Assembly (NCBI GenBank): GCA_033439265.1
Contig: JAVTVX010000009.1
Coordinates: forward strand, 11,745,109 to 11,809,108
Direction: 5' to 3'
DNA from: Dillenia suffruticosa
Taxonomy: Eukaryota > Streptophyta > Magnoliopsida > Dilleniales > Dilleniaceae
Length of the DNA stretch: 64,000 nt
Part shown: one piece after another, positions 33,647-44,884 of the stretch
Layout of the letters: the number at the start of each line of letters is the position of its first letter
Position numbering within the stretch: position 1 is the first letter of the stretch
The notes under the pieces: model-generated
Told to the model about the DNA's origin: nothing
The model's database searches: none
The model's input: only the letters and a program-made list of their open reading frames with translations
Translations under genes and position numbers: made by a program

Positions 33647-36267
33647 TGTAACAACAACACTGTGTTTTGAGCCAAAACGCAACATACCTAAATCAAATTA
33701 GGGCTTTTAGCCCTAATCTCTCTCCCTCTCTCTCTCTTTTCTTCTCTCTCTCTCTCTACCTCTTCCCCTTCCCACGACTTGCCGCCCTCCTCCGCAGCGC
33801 ACCACCACCACCATCCTCTTCTTCTTCTCTCCCTCTCTACTTCTCTCACTCTTCCTTTCTCCCTCTCACTGTTGCTCTCTCTCTACCTTTGCCACACGCA
33901 TAGCGTGCTCTCCCTCTCCTCCGCCACCTTCCGTTGCTCTCTCATCACTGTTCCACCTTCCCGCGAGCGCGCCGCAGCACGAGCTTCCTCGCATGAGAGC
34001 GCCACTGCGTGCGACCTTCCGCCAGCGCACCACAGCGCAAGCCGAGAGCGTGAGCGTACCACAGCGTGAGCGTGCTTGCTCGCGAGCGCTTCTGCGCACA
34101 AGCGCTTGCCAGCCCGCTAGCGCGCGCAACCCACGAGCGCTCGATTGTAGTCCAGCTCCCGAGCACACGCTTTAGCCCGTGAGCGAGCCAGCCTGCAAGC
34201 CCACTGCTGCCCGCAAGCTTGCCAACCCGTGAGCCCACTACGGCCCGCAAAGCCCACTACGGCCCGCGAACCCACTGACCCATGAGCCCACGAACCTCTA
34301 CGTAGGTAACTGAGTTAGGGTTTTGATCCTAATCTAAGTGTTTATGACCTAAATAATAAATTTTTTCTTGATAGGAAGCATTGTAGATTTTACAGTGATC
34401 GAGAAGACATCTGGATAAAGGTTTGCACTCTGAGAAAACCCTAGGTGAGAGAAATGCAATCTTTTCAACATTTGAAATAAACTTTATCAAATTTAGGTTG
34501 AAATTTGCATCAGAAACTATATATATACTCTGAAATATGTTAAATTCGAGAAAAATTAGAAAAAATGAGAAATATTGAAAATTTGATTATTGGTGAGCCA
34601 AATGATTCAAAATTTATGAAACGAGAATCTAGAAAGGAGATTGTTTAAATTAAGGTTGTATTAAATTGGAAAGAAAAATGAAAAATCCCTTATTAGGCTT
34701 TTATTTGATATTAAATTGTAGTGATTTGATTAGGGAAATCTTTTGGGAGACTTGAGGAGTTAGATTGGATATGTTTTGAAAATAGGGAGTGGCCACCCTC
34801 CCTAAAAATGTGAGTGGGACCCTAATCTCTTGCTTAAAATAGTGAACTTGTTTTTCTACCGTGTTTTTAATAAAACATGCTTTTGATATGTATTGACTCG
34901 ATGTGTGGTATTAAATTTCAAAATTTGTTTTGTGACATTTGGAGTGTTGTAAATTTATGCTTCCGATGACTATGCATTCATGGTTTGAAATGAATCAATG
35001 TCGTGCAATTATTTGAGAACTAGAATGTCTTCTACTCTACCATTGCATTGGCATGTTGATTTAAAATGATTTGATGAAATGTATCGACACACGAATTTGA
35101 AATGTTTTGATGAATTATGTGGCTTGAATGCCTGCTAGTTATGTGATGTTTGCGAAATGATTTGTTCTTGTGCATGCTTAATGGCTATAGTCATTCCTCC
35201 CACGGCGTGACCCGACGGGGCAACATGGATGAGGGTTGGATTATATTTGGCGAGAGAGACAGACATGTCTCCCTCTACAGTAGGTCAAGCTATATCCGGT
35301 TGCACCCCGATGGGGCATGACCCAACGCCAAGGAAGGGGGATGTTTTGAAACATGATGGAAAAACCCTTTGCGGGCTTTCGTCTGGGTTTCGGCCAACTT
35401 GAGACGGAAGTGTTTTCAATAGGACCCCAAGATTTTCTAAAAAGGATGTTTGATACGGATGCATATATGTATGATATCATGTGATTTATTAAATGAATTC
35501 ATATTTCGGCACATATTATGTTTCGTTACAAGTTATGAATTTTTGCTTACGCAAAATGTTATTTGACACTCCAATGGTTCATCCACACTATTTATGCTTG
35601 ATATTAACCCCCTCACTCACTGGGTATCTTCCCTGATACTCATCCATCTCTTCTCCTTTCTCAGACAGGATTATTGTGATAGAGCGATGTTACAGGTTCT
35701 AAAAGTTTTTGATAGTTTCGATGGATTTGGTATTTACTACGGTGAGCTCTAAGTTAAAATTGAAAGATGAGTTTCTTACTTTATTTTGACCCTGCGAGAT
35801 CTTGATATTGAGATCTGTAGTTGGCCGTATATATATTTATGGGATGACTGTATGAATAATGGATATTTATTCGTGAAACTCTCGTGTAGACTCATTTCAT
35901 TTGCATTGAGGCACTTGTAAATATTTGAAATGTTAACTTGGGAAATTTGTTGTACATTTTATAAAAAAATATTTAGGACTGCTCGGTGTGGCGACTGCTT
36001 ATTCTCTAGTTGGGTATGACAGTACAAGTCTGTGGCTAGAACTGCCAGAAATTTTATAACCTTGCGTTGTCCTGAATGGGATTTGTTGATTTTGGAGAGA
36101 CCGAGATGACCATTTGTTTATTTGGCAGCTTGATTTTGAATATACAGGTCAAATTATACATGGGAGACCTCCGAAATATGAGGAGATTCTGCCTAATTTT
36201 CTATAAAAATACAGCCGGCATCCAAGGTAACGGGTGGCTACTCACGAACCCGGTTTGGGATGTGACA
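33647..36267 (+). repeat. 3' LTR of element C (about 2.62 kb)
   Basis: Starts TGTAACAACAACACTG and ends GGATGTGACA. It aligns with the 5' LTR from TTGAGCCAAAACGC onward. It has the CT-rich leader (33718-33760), CpG-rich block (33960-34290), GACCCGACGGGG block (about 35188-35225) and paired box (35609-35645). It holds about 90 bp near 35740-35830 not present in the 5' LTR. Confidence 0.9.
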
Positions 36268-36272
36268 TTAGA
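36268..36272. repeat. Target-site duplication TTAGA (right) of element C
   Basis: Matches 25476-25480 exactly and touches the 3' LTR end. Confidence 0.88.
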
Positions 36273-37670
36273 GGCTTGTAAAGGCAAGTACCATTCATGT
36301 TTATGTTTAATTGATGCCCAAAGATCATTTATATCACATTTCTTAAGTTGTTATCATGCTATTAATAGAGTAGAGTAGGAGAGGAAGAATGAAATTTTGA
36401 ATCATGAACATACGGTGTGGAAATTGAGAGCTTTTGCCCTATTTCACATTATGACCATGCTCTTTTTTATTTCATATCTTTTTCTATGCAACTGTAATTC
36501 AAGTGAGGTTTTCTTCTATAAAAATAGACTTCTATTGTGTTAAAATGGCATATGACTTGAAGGGTTTTATTAAGATTTGAATTTTTGGTGAATTTTCAAA
36601 GTAGCATGATTACTGTAGGAAACTACTCTAATTTTGCCCTGTTTCATGTTTGAGTTTACTATAGTTTTGAGTTATCTTATGAGATAAATTAGGTATATGA
36701 AACTTGTAGAACTATATCAATGCTCACTAGAATTACTTCAATCAGATATGTGTGGTGAAAGTTATGTTGATTTTATAATGATTGCTCATGCAGTGTTGAG
36801 AATTTCAAACTACAACAATGATTGATTTGCTTTTTGATGTATGATTGGAATTGAAATTAGCTATAAGCATGAAATTATAGCCTGGTGTCTTACCTTTAAA
36901 TGGCAATTGAAATCACCTCAATCCAATGATTGTAGTTAAAGTTACGGCATTTTTACTGAAACTCGGTTATGCTGGAAACTTACTAAGATGGTTCTTTGGT
37001 CTACTATTTGTTGCTAAACTAAACAGCATGCATTATTGTGGCATGTGGTCATGATTCTTGCATAATCCTTTAGATAAAATTGTATCTTGTGGTGATTACA
37101 TTATGTGAATTGTAAAGGAATGTAAAGAGAAAGTGATAACATATAAATACCATCGAAAACTTGTATGAAACCTGAGGACTAAATTTGAAGAACCATAGAT
37201 GGATCTCTTCTCCATATGAGGGTGAAATTGAAAGCAAGTCAAGTGTTTGTAGGTCTAACTGAAAAAAAAAGACCTAGATTCATATAGGAATCCCAAATTT
37301 AGCTTACTCTCTAGACCCTCACATACTAACTTGGTTTGAAACTCCACTCATTTCTTAAACTATTAAATTAAATTGGATCAACAAAAATGGAAAAAGAATA
37401 ATCATTCTAAAAGTGACAATCACAATTGTTTTCTTAAGAAGGTGCACATCCCTTGTATACTCTGCTATGTTTACGATGCTTATATGGTGATGTTCATATT
37501 CTTGTATCTATTTGCTTGCTATGCAAGCTATTAGTCCTCCTTGTACTTGATCAGCTTATACTGATCTTGATATCCTTATTTTTCTGGTGATCATAGAGAT
37601 GAGAGAGAACAGCAAGTAGAGACCTTTTATCCAAGGGATTTAGATCCCTACTCATTTTTTACCGCTTGCT
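36273..37670. other. Unassigned AT-rich DNA, possibly eroded LTR or leader
   Basis: No gene is recognised. The phrasing (short A/T-rich sentences such as TCAATCAGATATGTGTGGTG) resembles the interior of plant gypsy LTRs, and the pol relic follows directly. I could not find LTR ends or a primer site. Confidence 0.35.
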
Positions 37671-38330
37671 TTGTTAAGGCATGTAGTCCTTGTGTCTCAT
37701 TTGGAATTGTATGAGTTATGTTTTGTGTATAGATGTATAGTTGATGGCCAAGAATCCCTGTATCATGCAAAAATGGATTGTAGAACAAAGATTGTAAAAT
37801 TTTGTACTCTAGGAAAAGTTGAGGTTGAATTGATGGGAGAAAGAAAACTCTTTCTTGACATTATTATATTTAGAGAATGCTCTAGAAAACTCCTTTATAG
37901 GGGATGCATTGGATATTTGACTTATCTTAAGAATCAGTCTACTGATAAAAAGGAAATTTGGAATGTCCCTATAGTAAAAGAATACCCAGTTGTGTTCCCA
38001 GAAGAGTTAATCTCTTTACCTCTACGAAAGGGAAGTAGAATTTAGTATAGGTCTTGTTTTAGGAGCAGAGACCCCATATAGAATGGCCCCTTTTGAATTA
38101 AAAGAACTTAAGATGCAATTGCAAGATTTACTTGAAAGAGGATTTATTCAACCGAGTGTATCACCATGGGGAGCTCCTGTGTTATTTGTTAAGAAAAAAG
38201 TTGGTACACTATGATTATGTATCGATTATCGAGGATTCAATAATATCATAATAAAAAATAAATACCCTTTGCCTCTAATTGATGATTTGTTTGATCAGTT
38301 ATAAGGTGCTGATACAAGAATCCATATAAA
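37671..38330 (+). pseudogene. Eroded Ty3/gypsy pol relic: protease end to start of RT
   Basis: Contains the protease-RT linker ([16 protein letters not shown]) and the RT entry region with [33 protein letters not shown] and LIDDLFDQL. It is more diverged from elements B, C and D than they are from each other, so it is an older or different gypsy lineage. Much of RT and RNase H is absent before the integrase fragment. Badly broken. Confidence 0.75.
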
Positions 38331-38529
38331 TTTATACTCAAGGATTAAGATTGCTTAAGAGCAAGACCACGAATTGCAAAAGTTTAGCAAAAAAGCCAGA
38401 TGAAATAAATCATTAGACTACGAAGAAGCTAAAATTTCAAATTAGGATAGGTGTACTTGATAACAATGTTTAACGAAAAGAAATTTTGGATAAGGCATAT
38501 TGCTCAAAATATACAATTTATCTTGGAGG

Positions 38530-38888
38530 AACTAAATGTATAAAGATCTAAATAAACATTATTGATGGAATAATATGAAAAGGGATATTATGAAATATGT
38601 TTTTACATGTTTGACTTGTTAGCAAATCAAAACAGAACATCAAAAATCATTTGCCTAGTTGCAACCTCTACAAACTCCAAAATTGAAATCAGATGAAATA
38701 ACAATCAACTTTGTTTGTGGATTACCGTGGAGTAAAGATGGGAATGATGTAATATGGATAATTATGGATAGGTTTACCAAATCATATCACTTTTTGCCTA
38801 TCAAAATGACTTCTCCCATTGAAAAATTGGGTAGGATATATATGGATGAGATAGTTAAATTACATGAAATACTTCTTAGTATTGTTTT
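38530..38888 (+). pseudogene. Eroded Ty3/gypsy integrase relic
   Basis: Carries the end of the integrase zinc finger (CLTC followed by QIKTEHQKS) and the first half of the catalytic core (ITINFVCGLPWS, IMDRFTKSYHFLPIKM). It stops at 38888, where a minus-strand LTR begins, so that LTR probably inserted into this relic. Same element as 37671-38330. Confidence 0.75.
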
Positions 38889-41205
38889 TGTGATGCCCCG
38901 ACTCTCGGATCGAGCACACAACAGCCGTTGCATCACCTCGGCAAACGGGTAATCCTTACCCGTACACTGGGATAACGCAAGGCATTCATCGATATCCATC
39001 TTATTTTCTAAAAACAAAACAATATGCAAAGGACCCACTTGGTCCATCCTTCTTTCAAAGGAATGCATAAGGTTGACCTGGCCTTTTATAAATCTAATAA
39101 ACAATATGCAAAGGACCCACTCGGTCCATTCCTATTTCAAAAGGCATGCATAAGGTCAACGTGACCATTTCTAAATCTAATAAAAATTTTACAATTTTGA
39201 AAGAAAATCCAACAACGAAAAACATAAGAAAATTTAAGTACAGTTTGAAGTTTAGAAATCCAAATGGGGTGACTAGACGGAGTTTTAATTAGAATTCAAA
39301 AGAATACCCTCCATATGGGTCCAACTAATCTCCTAAAAAAAATTCATCCAAAGCAAAAACAATATCTCCTCAAAAACTAACTCGAGCTTGGCAAGGTTCG
39401 ACAGTAGGACTGACCAGATCTCCTAACTCAAGCTTCCTCTGAAAAATAGAAGAAAAAAGGGTGAGTATAAAAATATTCAGTGAGTAGTGTGCAATGGCAT
39501 AATTTTGACAACAAATGAGGGGGTAAGTATGGGAATGTCAAATCATATAATTCAAACAATTTATCAAATAATATAATTCCAACAATCATGGTAATTAAAA
39601 AGAAAAGAATGAATGCATTCAAAATTTTCATATTTTCCAAAAAAAATCAAGGTGTCTCCCTAAATAAATCACTTCCACCCAAAATTTGGCCGAACTTGAG
39701 TGGAAGCTCACCAAGAGGTTTTCAATTCATTCGATTCACAAACTATATCCCCCTTCCTTCGTATTGACCTGTACTTCATCAGTGGTGTAACCAGATAGTA
39801 CAATGGGGGCGCAGGAGGTCGCGCTACCATCCTTTGCCAATAATCCCTAACCACGGCACCTCGTCGGATCGTTCCGTGGAGGGAATGACTATAGTCATCT
39901 ACATCACATATTCCATCCTTTCACAATCATTCAAATCTCATTCAATATGTCATGATTTCATCAAATAGTTATCAAACTATATCACAATATTCATGAATAG
40001 ATTATTTAACAACATATGGCATATTTTTATTCATAAATAAAATGGATACAAACATATTTCAAATTCTAATTTTGAGACATCCCAAAATCACAAATATTTA
40101 TGCAAAATCAAATAAAATCATTTAAAACAACTTATAAAAGAATTTTGAAATGATTTTTCTCATTTCTCATTAGAGGCACAATACTCCATCCACTCACCTC
40201 TCGGGAGGATAATCACTCTCAAATTTCCCAACCAAGTGAGAATTATCCGTCGTTCAGCTCTTCCAATGTCTTAATATAATTTATTGGTCATAATTTAATC
40301 ATTAAATCACATATCAACACTAGAGCAATTAGTTTCTCCTTAATATTTTCACAATTCTAGTTTTATAATAAATTTTCCAATCTGCATAGTCAAGGGAAAA
40401 TGGTTATAACTTTCACTATACATATCCAAATCACATGATTCTTATCTCAAATTAAAGATAAGACATAGATCTAAAAATTTCATATTCAGAGCTTAGTCTA
40501 ATTCTGCACCATGAAATTTTTTGAAATATCATAAAAATCTCAATTCCCATCCAAATGTTTCGAATCATATGTCATTTTCAAGGTATGAGAGTCTAGTTTC
40601 ATATGCAATAAACCTCACTTGTTTTGCTAATGTACGGAGAAAGTTATTAGGGAAAGATCATAGCATGCTCAACTGCCCATTATGCAAAAATAAAAAATTT
40701 CAGCCCAAACACCATAGCACTTGAATAAACTCTAAAATATGTGTGCTCCTCATTCTTAAATTCTAGTAAAAACCCAAATCAATTCAACCAAACTTACTTA
40801 GGCACAAGTTTATGAGGTCTAATCATGGATTTTTAAACAATCATGCCAATATACATATAAGAACTCATTCAACAACTCAGGAGCAGCCTAGGTATGATAT
40901 TGAGAAGCAGCACTTGCCTTTGCTTTGCAGAAAACTCGTTCCCAAACCAAAACTCCAACACTCACACGCACACAAGCAAAGAGGTTCACGTACACGACAT
41001 CCGCTCATATGAGAAAGAGCTACCAAACTCAAAATGAAAAATGTAGATCATTTACGTGTTTTTACACTCCAAAATCAGCAAAGAAAAATGAAATAAATAA
41101 AAAAAAAGTGGATATTGAATCAAAGCACTGCAATACATCCAAAACATGGCAAATGTCTCGAAAATGCTTGGTCTTAAAAGAGATTTTGACAGCCAATAAA
41201 GAATA
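38889..41205 (-). mobile_element. LTR of a Ty3/gypsy element, family E (minus strand); far border unresolved
   Basis: On the minus strand the segment ends CGGGGCATCACA at 38889, similar to the element B ending (GGGGCGTGATA). It carries the paired box at about 39459-39492, followed on the minus strand by a pyrimidine tract and TTTTTCAGAGGAAGC, and the block TATAGTCATTCCCTCCACGG near 39875-39897. These mark it as an LTR of the same broad group. Distances in element D predict an LTR start near 41100-41200, but no clean TG terminus or duplication was found. No primer site or coding domain is attached, so it is a solo or truncated LTR. Confidence 0.6.
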
Positions 41206-41212
41206 GAATAGA

Positions 41213-42100
41213 TTTCAAGGGATAACCTATTCTTAATAGTGGAACGATGATGCTATCCAAACAAGTGAATTGGGGATGTAATCAAATACTTAAAATGTTG
41301 AAAATCTAGATTTGACTAGCCCGCTGGAGATTAAGTATTTAAAAAATTAGGTATATAAAATATTAAAAAAATGAGACAGAAAAGTTTCAATATTTGTTTC
41401 TTGTATATCAATTAGGTTAAAACCTATTTTTTATAATTTTTCTAAGTTGTTAAACTTTTGAATAAAATCCATCAAAGTTAGACGCTATGAATCTTTTTCA
41501 TGGAAGGGAAGGTTGAGTTTATATCCTTAATGAATTAAATCTTGAAACTATTTTTATTAAATCTAAATGGGGGTATTTTCTTCCTTACATGTAATTCTTA
41601 AGTAAATGGACACTAAAATGACAATATATGTAAATAAGTTCTGAAAATATCAAACTCTGTCACCTGAAAAATCATCTGCCACGCTGGATAAGCTTTGGCC
41701 GACCTAGATATTTACTTAAATAATATTACATGTAAATAAGTTCTGAAAATATCAAACTCTGTTACATGGAAAATCATCTGCCACACTAGATAAGCTTCGG
41801 CCTACCTAGACATTCGTGCCTTGTCCATGTCTTACATGTGTCTTACTCGTATCAATAGCTTGAGGTATTGGTGATGACTCATTGCCATCCCAACCCTATA
41901 GATACCCCTTTCTCCCTCTCATTCCAGGCCACAAGTAGGCTGAGAAAGAAATATAGAAAGAACGAGAAAGAGAGAGAAAAAAGTGGGAAAGAAAAAAGAA
42001 AACAAGAGAGGAAGAGAGAAAGATAGAAAGAAAGGAAAAGAGAGAAAAAGAGAGAGGTGCTACTCCAAGAAAATGAGTCAATTAACTAAAACATTAAGCA
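41213..42100 (+). mobile_element. LTR fragment, family F (plus strand), left arm of an inverted repeat
   Basis: Matches the reverse complement of 44123-44884 over nearly its whole length, from TTCAAGGGATAACC to CTACTCCAAGAAAATGAG. It contains a TATA-like CCTATAGATACCCC near 41895 and a purine-rich tract (41940-42060). A segment of about 105 bp is duplicated in tandem (about 41628-41730 and 41731-41815). It joins the gag-like region at about 42110. Confidence 0.75.
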
Positions 42101-42109
42101 ATACCCATG

Positions 42110-42880
42110 ATTTGATTCTAAGAGAATTAGTTAACTATACTCTAAATTTCGGCCGGTTTATAGAGCTCTGGCTATATTCTCTTCTATCTCTTCCTGTCAT
42201 ATCACAAAGATCATGTAAACCCATTTGCAAAGCTTGGATCTTGTCTTCATACTTCTAGACAACTATTATAAATCTTAGTTTTTTATTCTCTAATGATACA
42301 TTCTTCTTAGTTAGTTGCTCAATCTTTTCATCTGTCTTATTATAATAATCAGCTAAGAATTGACTTCATTTCTCTTGATAATTTAGTTTTTCTCTTTGCG
42401 CACAAATTTCCAGCTCATTTTCCTATTTCACTATAACTAATTTTTCCTATACTTATTATTGTTGAGACAAGCCTCATATGATAATCTTCTTTCTACCTCA
42501 ATTTTCTTCTTAGCTTTAACTAGTTGTTGTTGGAAGTTACCATACGATTGGCGACAATGATACAATTCTTACTACAATTCACTAATTTTCACTTGAGTAT
42601 CCATTAGTAAATCCTTCTTTAACTGCTTAGTTAACTCTATTTCATCTACACTATCTTCTATCAAAATGTAAAGTGCTTCATTATTTAACTTATTGACTAT
42701 TTCTTTTATTTCTTTAGAGTAATCTTCCTCTATTGAAAATTGATCCTCATCTGAACTCATTGCTATAAAATTTCCAATAATGTTACTACAGAATCTTCAT
42801 GAGGCAATATTACTATTTTTAGTTATGATAAATGTTTATGTTCAAATGTTGTTCTTTTTAATACTATCATCTCTAACCTA
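42110..42880 (-). pseudogene. Gag-like coiled-coil remnant downstream of family F LTR
   Basis: On the minus strand, an ATG at 42760 opens a frame of 62 codons rich in acidic and hydrophobic heptads (MSSDEDQFSIEEDYSKEIKE). Further charged segments such as KKIEVERRLSYEACL and TDEKIEQLTKKNVSLENK follow in the region. It lies about 120 bp after a Met-type primer site, the place of gag in an LTR element. No capsid motif or zinc knuckle is seen, so identity as gag is inference from position; a pararetrovirus-like coiled-coil protein was considered and is less likely because an LTR and a primer site are present. Broken. Confidence 0.4.
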
Positions 42881-42893
42881 GACTCTGATATCA
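42881..42893 (-). other. Primer-binding site next to family F LTR
   Basis: On the minus strand TGATATCAGAGTC lies 7 nt after the LTR end GGTGCATGACA at 42900; it differs by few bases from the initiator tRNA-Met complement TGGTATCAGAGC. Confidence 0.65.
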
Positions 42894-43304
42894 CTAAGTT
42901 GTCATGCACCAATTCCACCCCTTCACTAAGACTTCATCGGCAATAGATTGTTTGGCTCTTGCTAGGGCTCACTCCCTCAGATAACTCAAGATATGTAAAA
43001 AAAAAAAACACCTTTTATTCATATAAATAACCATATGGATGAATACAAAGCAAGGTAGCGGAATAGTTATAACTACAAGGACTCCACTTTTGCCTAAGAC
43101 ATATTCACTATAGCAAAGGGGCATCACTCCATATGCTAGGTTATCTATACTTCTTTACCTTGGGTTCTTGCAAGGTCTAAAAATATTATTGTATGAGTTT
43201 GACAACTTAGTGAGATCCATGAGTGCATGTGTGGAAAACCTTTCATTATAAAATTGTGGGAAAAAACTTTCAGTTTAAAAGCAATAAATATTAACCAACA
43301 ACAT

Positions 43305-43312
43305 GTGCAAGG
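43305..43312. repeat. Target-site duplication GTGCAAGG (left) of the MITE
   Basis: Identical to 43761-43768 on the other side of the MITE. Confidence 0.85.
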
Positions 43313-43760
43313 CAATGTTATCAGAACCATACCGTGTATTGATCCGTAAAATTCAAAAATATGGTTGAACTGATTAGACCGTGGATCAATATGGTCGAAC
43401 CGATGATTTTTTAATAATAAATAAATATATATATATATATATATAATCAATAATTATTTTTAAAACTCATATTGATAATTAAGAACTAAATAACTAAATT
43501 ATAAAGTCATATAAAATATAAATTAAAATCATAATATCAAAAATTGATAGTCTCACATCTCATAGAAATTAAAAAAAATAAAAAAAAAAATCTTAAAAAA
43601 ATTATTATTTAGGTTTTAACCCTAAACCGCGGTTTTTTAAACCGCCGGTTCAGTCCGGTTCAATTGTAAAACAGTATTTTTATTTAACCGAACCACAAAA
43701 GTATTATAAGAAGGGTTGAACTGGTTGAACTGGCAATTCGGTCCAGTTTTAATAACATTA
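43313..43760. mobile_element. hAT-like MITE (448 bp) with 8-bp target-site duplication
   Basis: The element begins CAATGTTATCAGAACC and ends with the reverse complement of TAATGTTATTAAAACTGG, giving imperfect inverted termini of about 15 bp. It is flanked by identical 8-bp copies of GTGCAAGG (43305-43312 and 43761-43768). An 8-bp duplication, short length and no coding capacity are typical of hAT-derived MITEs. Inner repeats of GGTTCAGTCCGGTTCAA and ACTGGTTGAACTGG, in both orientations, give further fold-back potential. An (AT)n run lies at 43423-43445. Confidence 0.82.
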
Positions 43761-43768
43761 GTGCAAGG
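43761..43768. repeat. Target-site duplication GTGCAAGG (right) of the MITE
   Basis: Identical to 43305-43312. Confidence 0.85.
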
Positions 43769-44288
43769 TAGTAGTAATGATAACACATTTCACATATACA
43801 GTACTATCTATCGGTGATGAGTTGGTTCCATCTTATACCACCATCATGAGCACAATCTCCTTATCCCTCCAAGGACGACGTTAATTCTGGAAAGGTCTAT
43901 CACTCTCCACCTCATTACAAAGACAATCCTCCTATCCAAGTAATAGGCTACTACCAGTATATGTTTCGACATTCGATAACACCCTTGCTTGCTTGACTAA
44001 TCTCTACATATATTGGCTTATATAATAGTCACAAACACATGCATTAACGAAATCTGTAGTTATAGTAAATAATAGTAGTTATGCATAAAAGATTCATGAA
44101 TATACTCAACTAAAAGAGTTGTCTTAATCAAGGGTTTAGTCAATTGACCCGATTTCTTGGAGTAGCATCTCTCTCTTTTTCTTTCTTTTCCTTTCTGTCT
44201 CTCTTTTCATCTTTCTTCTCTCTCTTTCTCTTTCTTTCTCTATTTCATTCTCGGCCTAGTTACGACTTGGAATGGGATGGGAAAGGGG

Positions 44289-44353
44289 TATTTATAGGGC
44301 TCGGACGTGATGAGTCATCACCATCACCTCAGGCTACATGTGTTAACACATGT
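44289..44353 (-). promoter_or_regulatory. Core promoter region of family F LTR with two palindromes
   Basis: On the minus strand a TATAAATA box (44289-44296) lies downstream of TGATGAGTCATCA (44308-44320), a palindromic GCN4/bZIP-type site, and ACATGTGTTAACACATGT (44336-44353), a perfect 18-bp palindrome. The left arm keeps the TATA-like box and GATGACTCAT. This is the expected place for the LTR promoter. Confidence 0.5.
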
Positions 44354-44884
44354 AGGAGACATGTAAGGCATGCACAACCCATGAATTTCTAGGTCGGCTA
44401 AAGATTGTCCAATGTGGGAGATGATTTTCCAAGTAACATAGTTTGGTATTTCCAAACTTATTTATGTGTAATTCTTAAGTAAATGCATTTACTTAAATAG
44501 CATTACACGTAAATAAGAAAGTACCCCCATTTGAATTTAAGCAAAATCGTTTCAAAATCTAATTTATTAAGAATAAAAAGTCAACTCTTTCTTCCATGAA
44601 GAAAATTCACGACGTCTAATTTTGATGGATTTTGTTCGAAAGTTTAAGAATTTAGAAAAATTCTAAAAAATTAGGTTTTAACCTAATTGATATATAGTGA
44701 ACAAATATCATGACTTTTCTTTCTCATTTTCTAAATATTTCAGATACCTAATTTTTTGGGTATTGAGTCTCTAGTGGGCCGGTCAAATGTACATTTTCAA
44801 CATTCTAGGTTTCCGATTTCATACCTAATTCACTTGTTTGGGTAACATCATCATTCTACTATTAATAATAAGTTATTTCTTGCA

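Larger units (their letters stand above)
25481..36267 (+). mobile_element. Element C: Ty3/gypsy chromovirus (Tekay/Del-like), broken
   Basis: A complete-length element of about 10.8 kb: 5' LTR 25481-28471, primer site 28479-28490, gag 28721-30058, pol about 30230-33600, purine tract about 33631-33646, 3' LTR 33647-36267, with exact 5-bp duplications at both ends. Domain order with a C-terminal chromodomain identifies a chromovirus. It is a fossil broken in roughly ten or more places. LTR differences of about 8 percent on short stretches suggest some 3 million years. Confidence 0.92.
42900..44884 (-). mobile_element. LTR, family F (minus strand), with MITE inside
   Basis: Runs on the minus strand from TGCAAGAAATAACTTATT at 44884 to GGTGCATGACA at 42900, followed by the primer site, so it is the 5' LTR of a minus-strand element. 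Without the MITE and its duplicated 8 bp it is about 1.5 kb. A TATAAATA box is at 44289-44296. The LTR abuts the copia pol relic at 44885 and probably inserted into it. Confidence 0.65.

Noticed and set aside
41983-42081. Lysine/arginine-rich and serine-rich frames at 41896-42258 and 44144-44392
   Set aside because: They follow a purine/pyrimidine-rich tract in the family F LTR and have no domain.
42572-42760. Endogenous pararetrovirus (caulimovirid) coat or coiled-coil protein
   Set aside because: The coiled-coil character was suggestive, but a Met primer site and an LTR terminus lie directly upstream, which fits an LTR element better.
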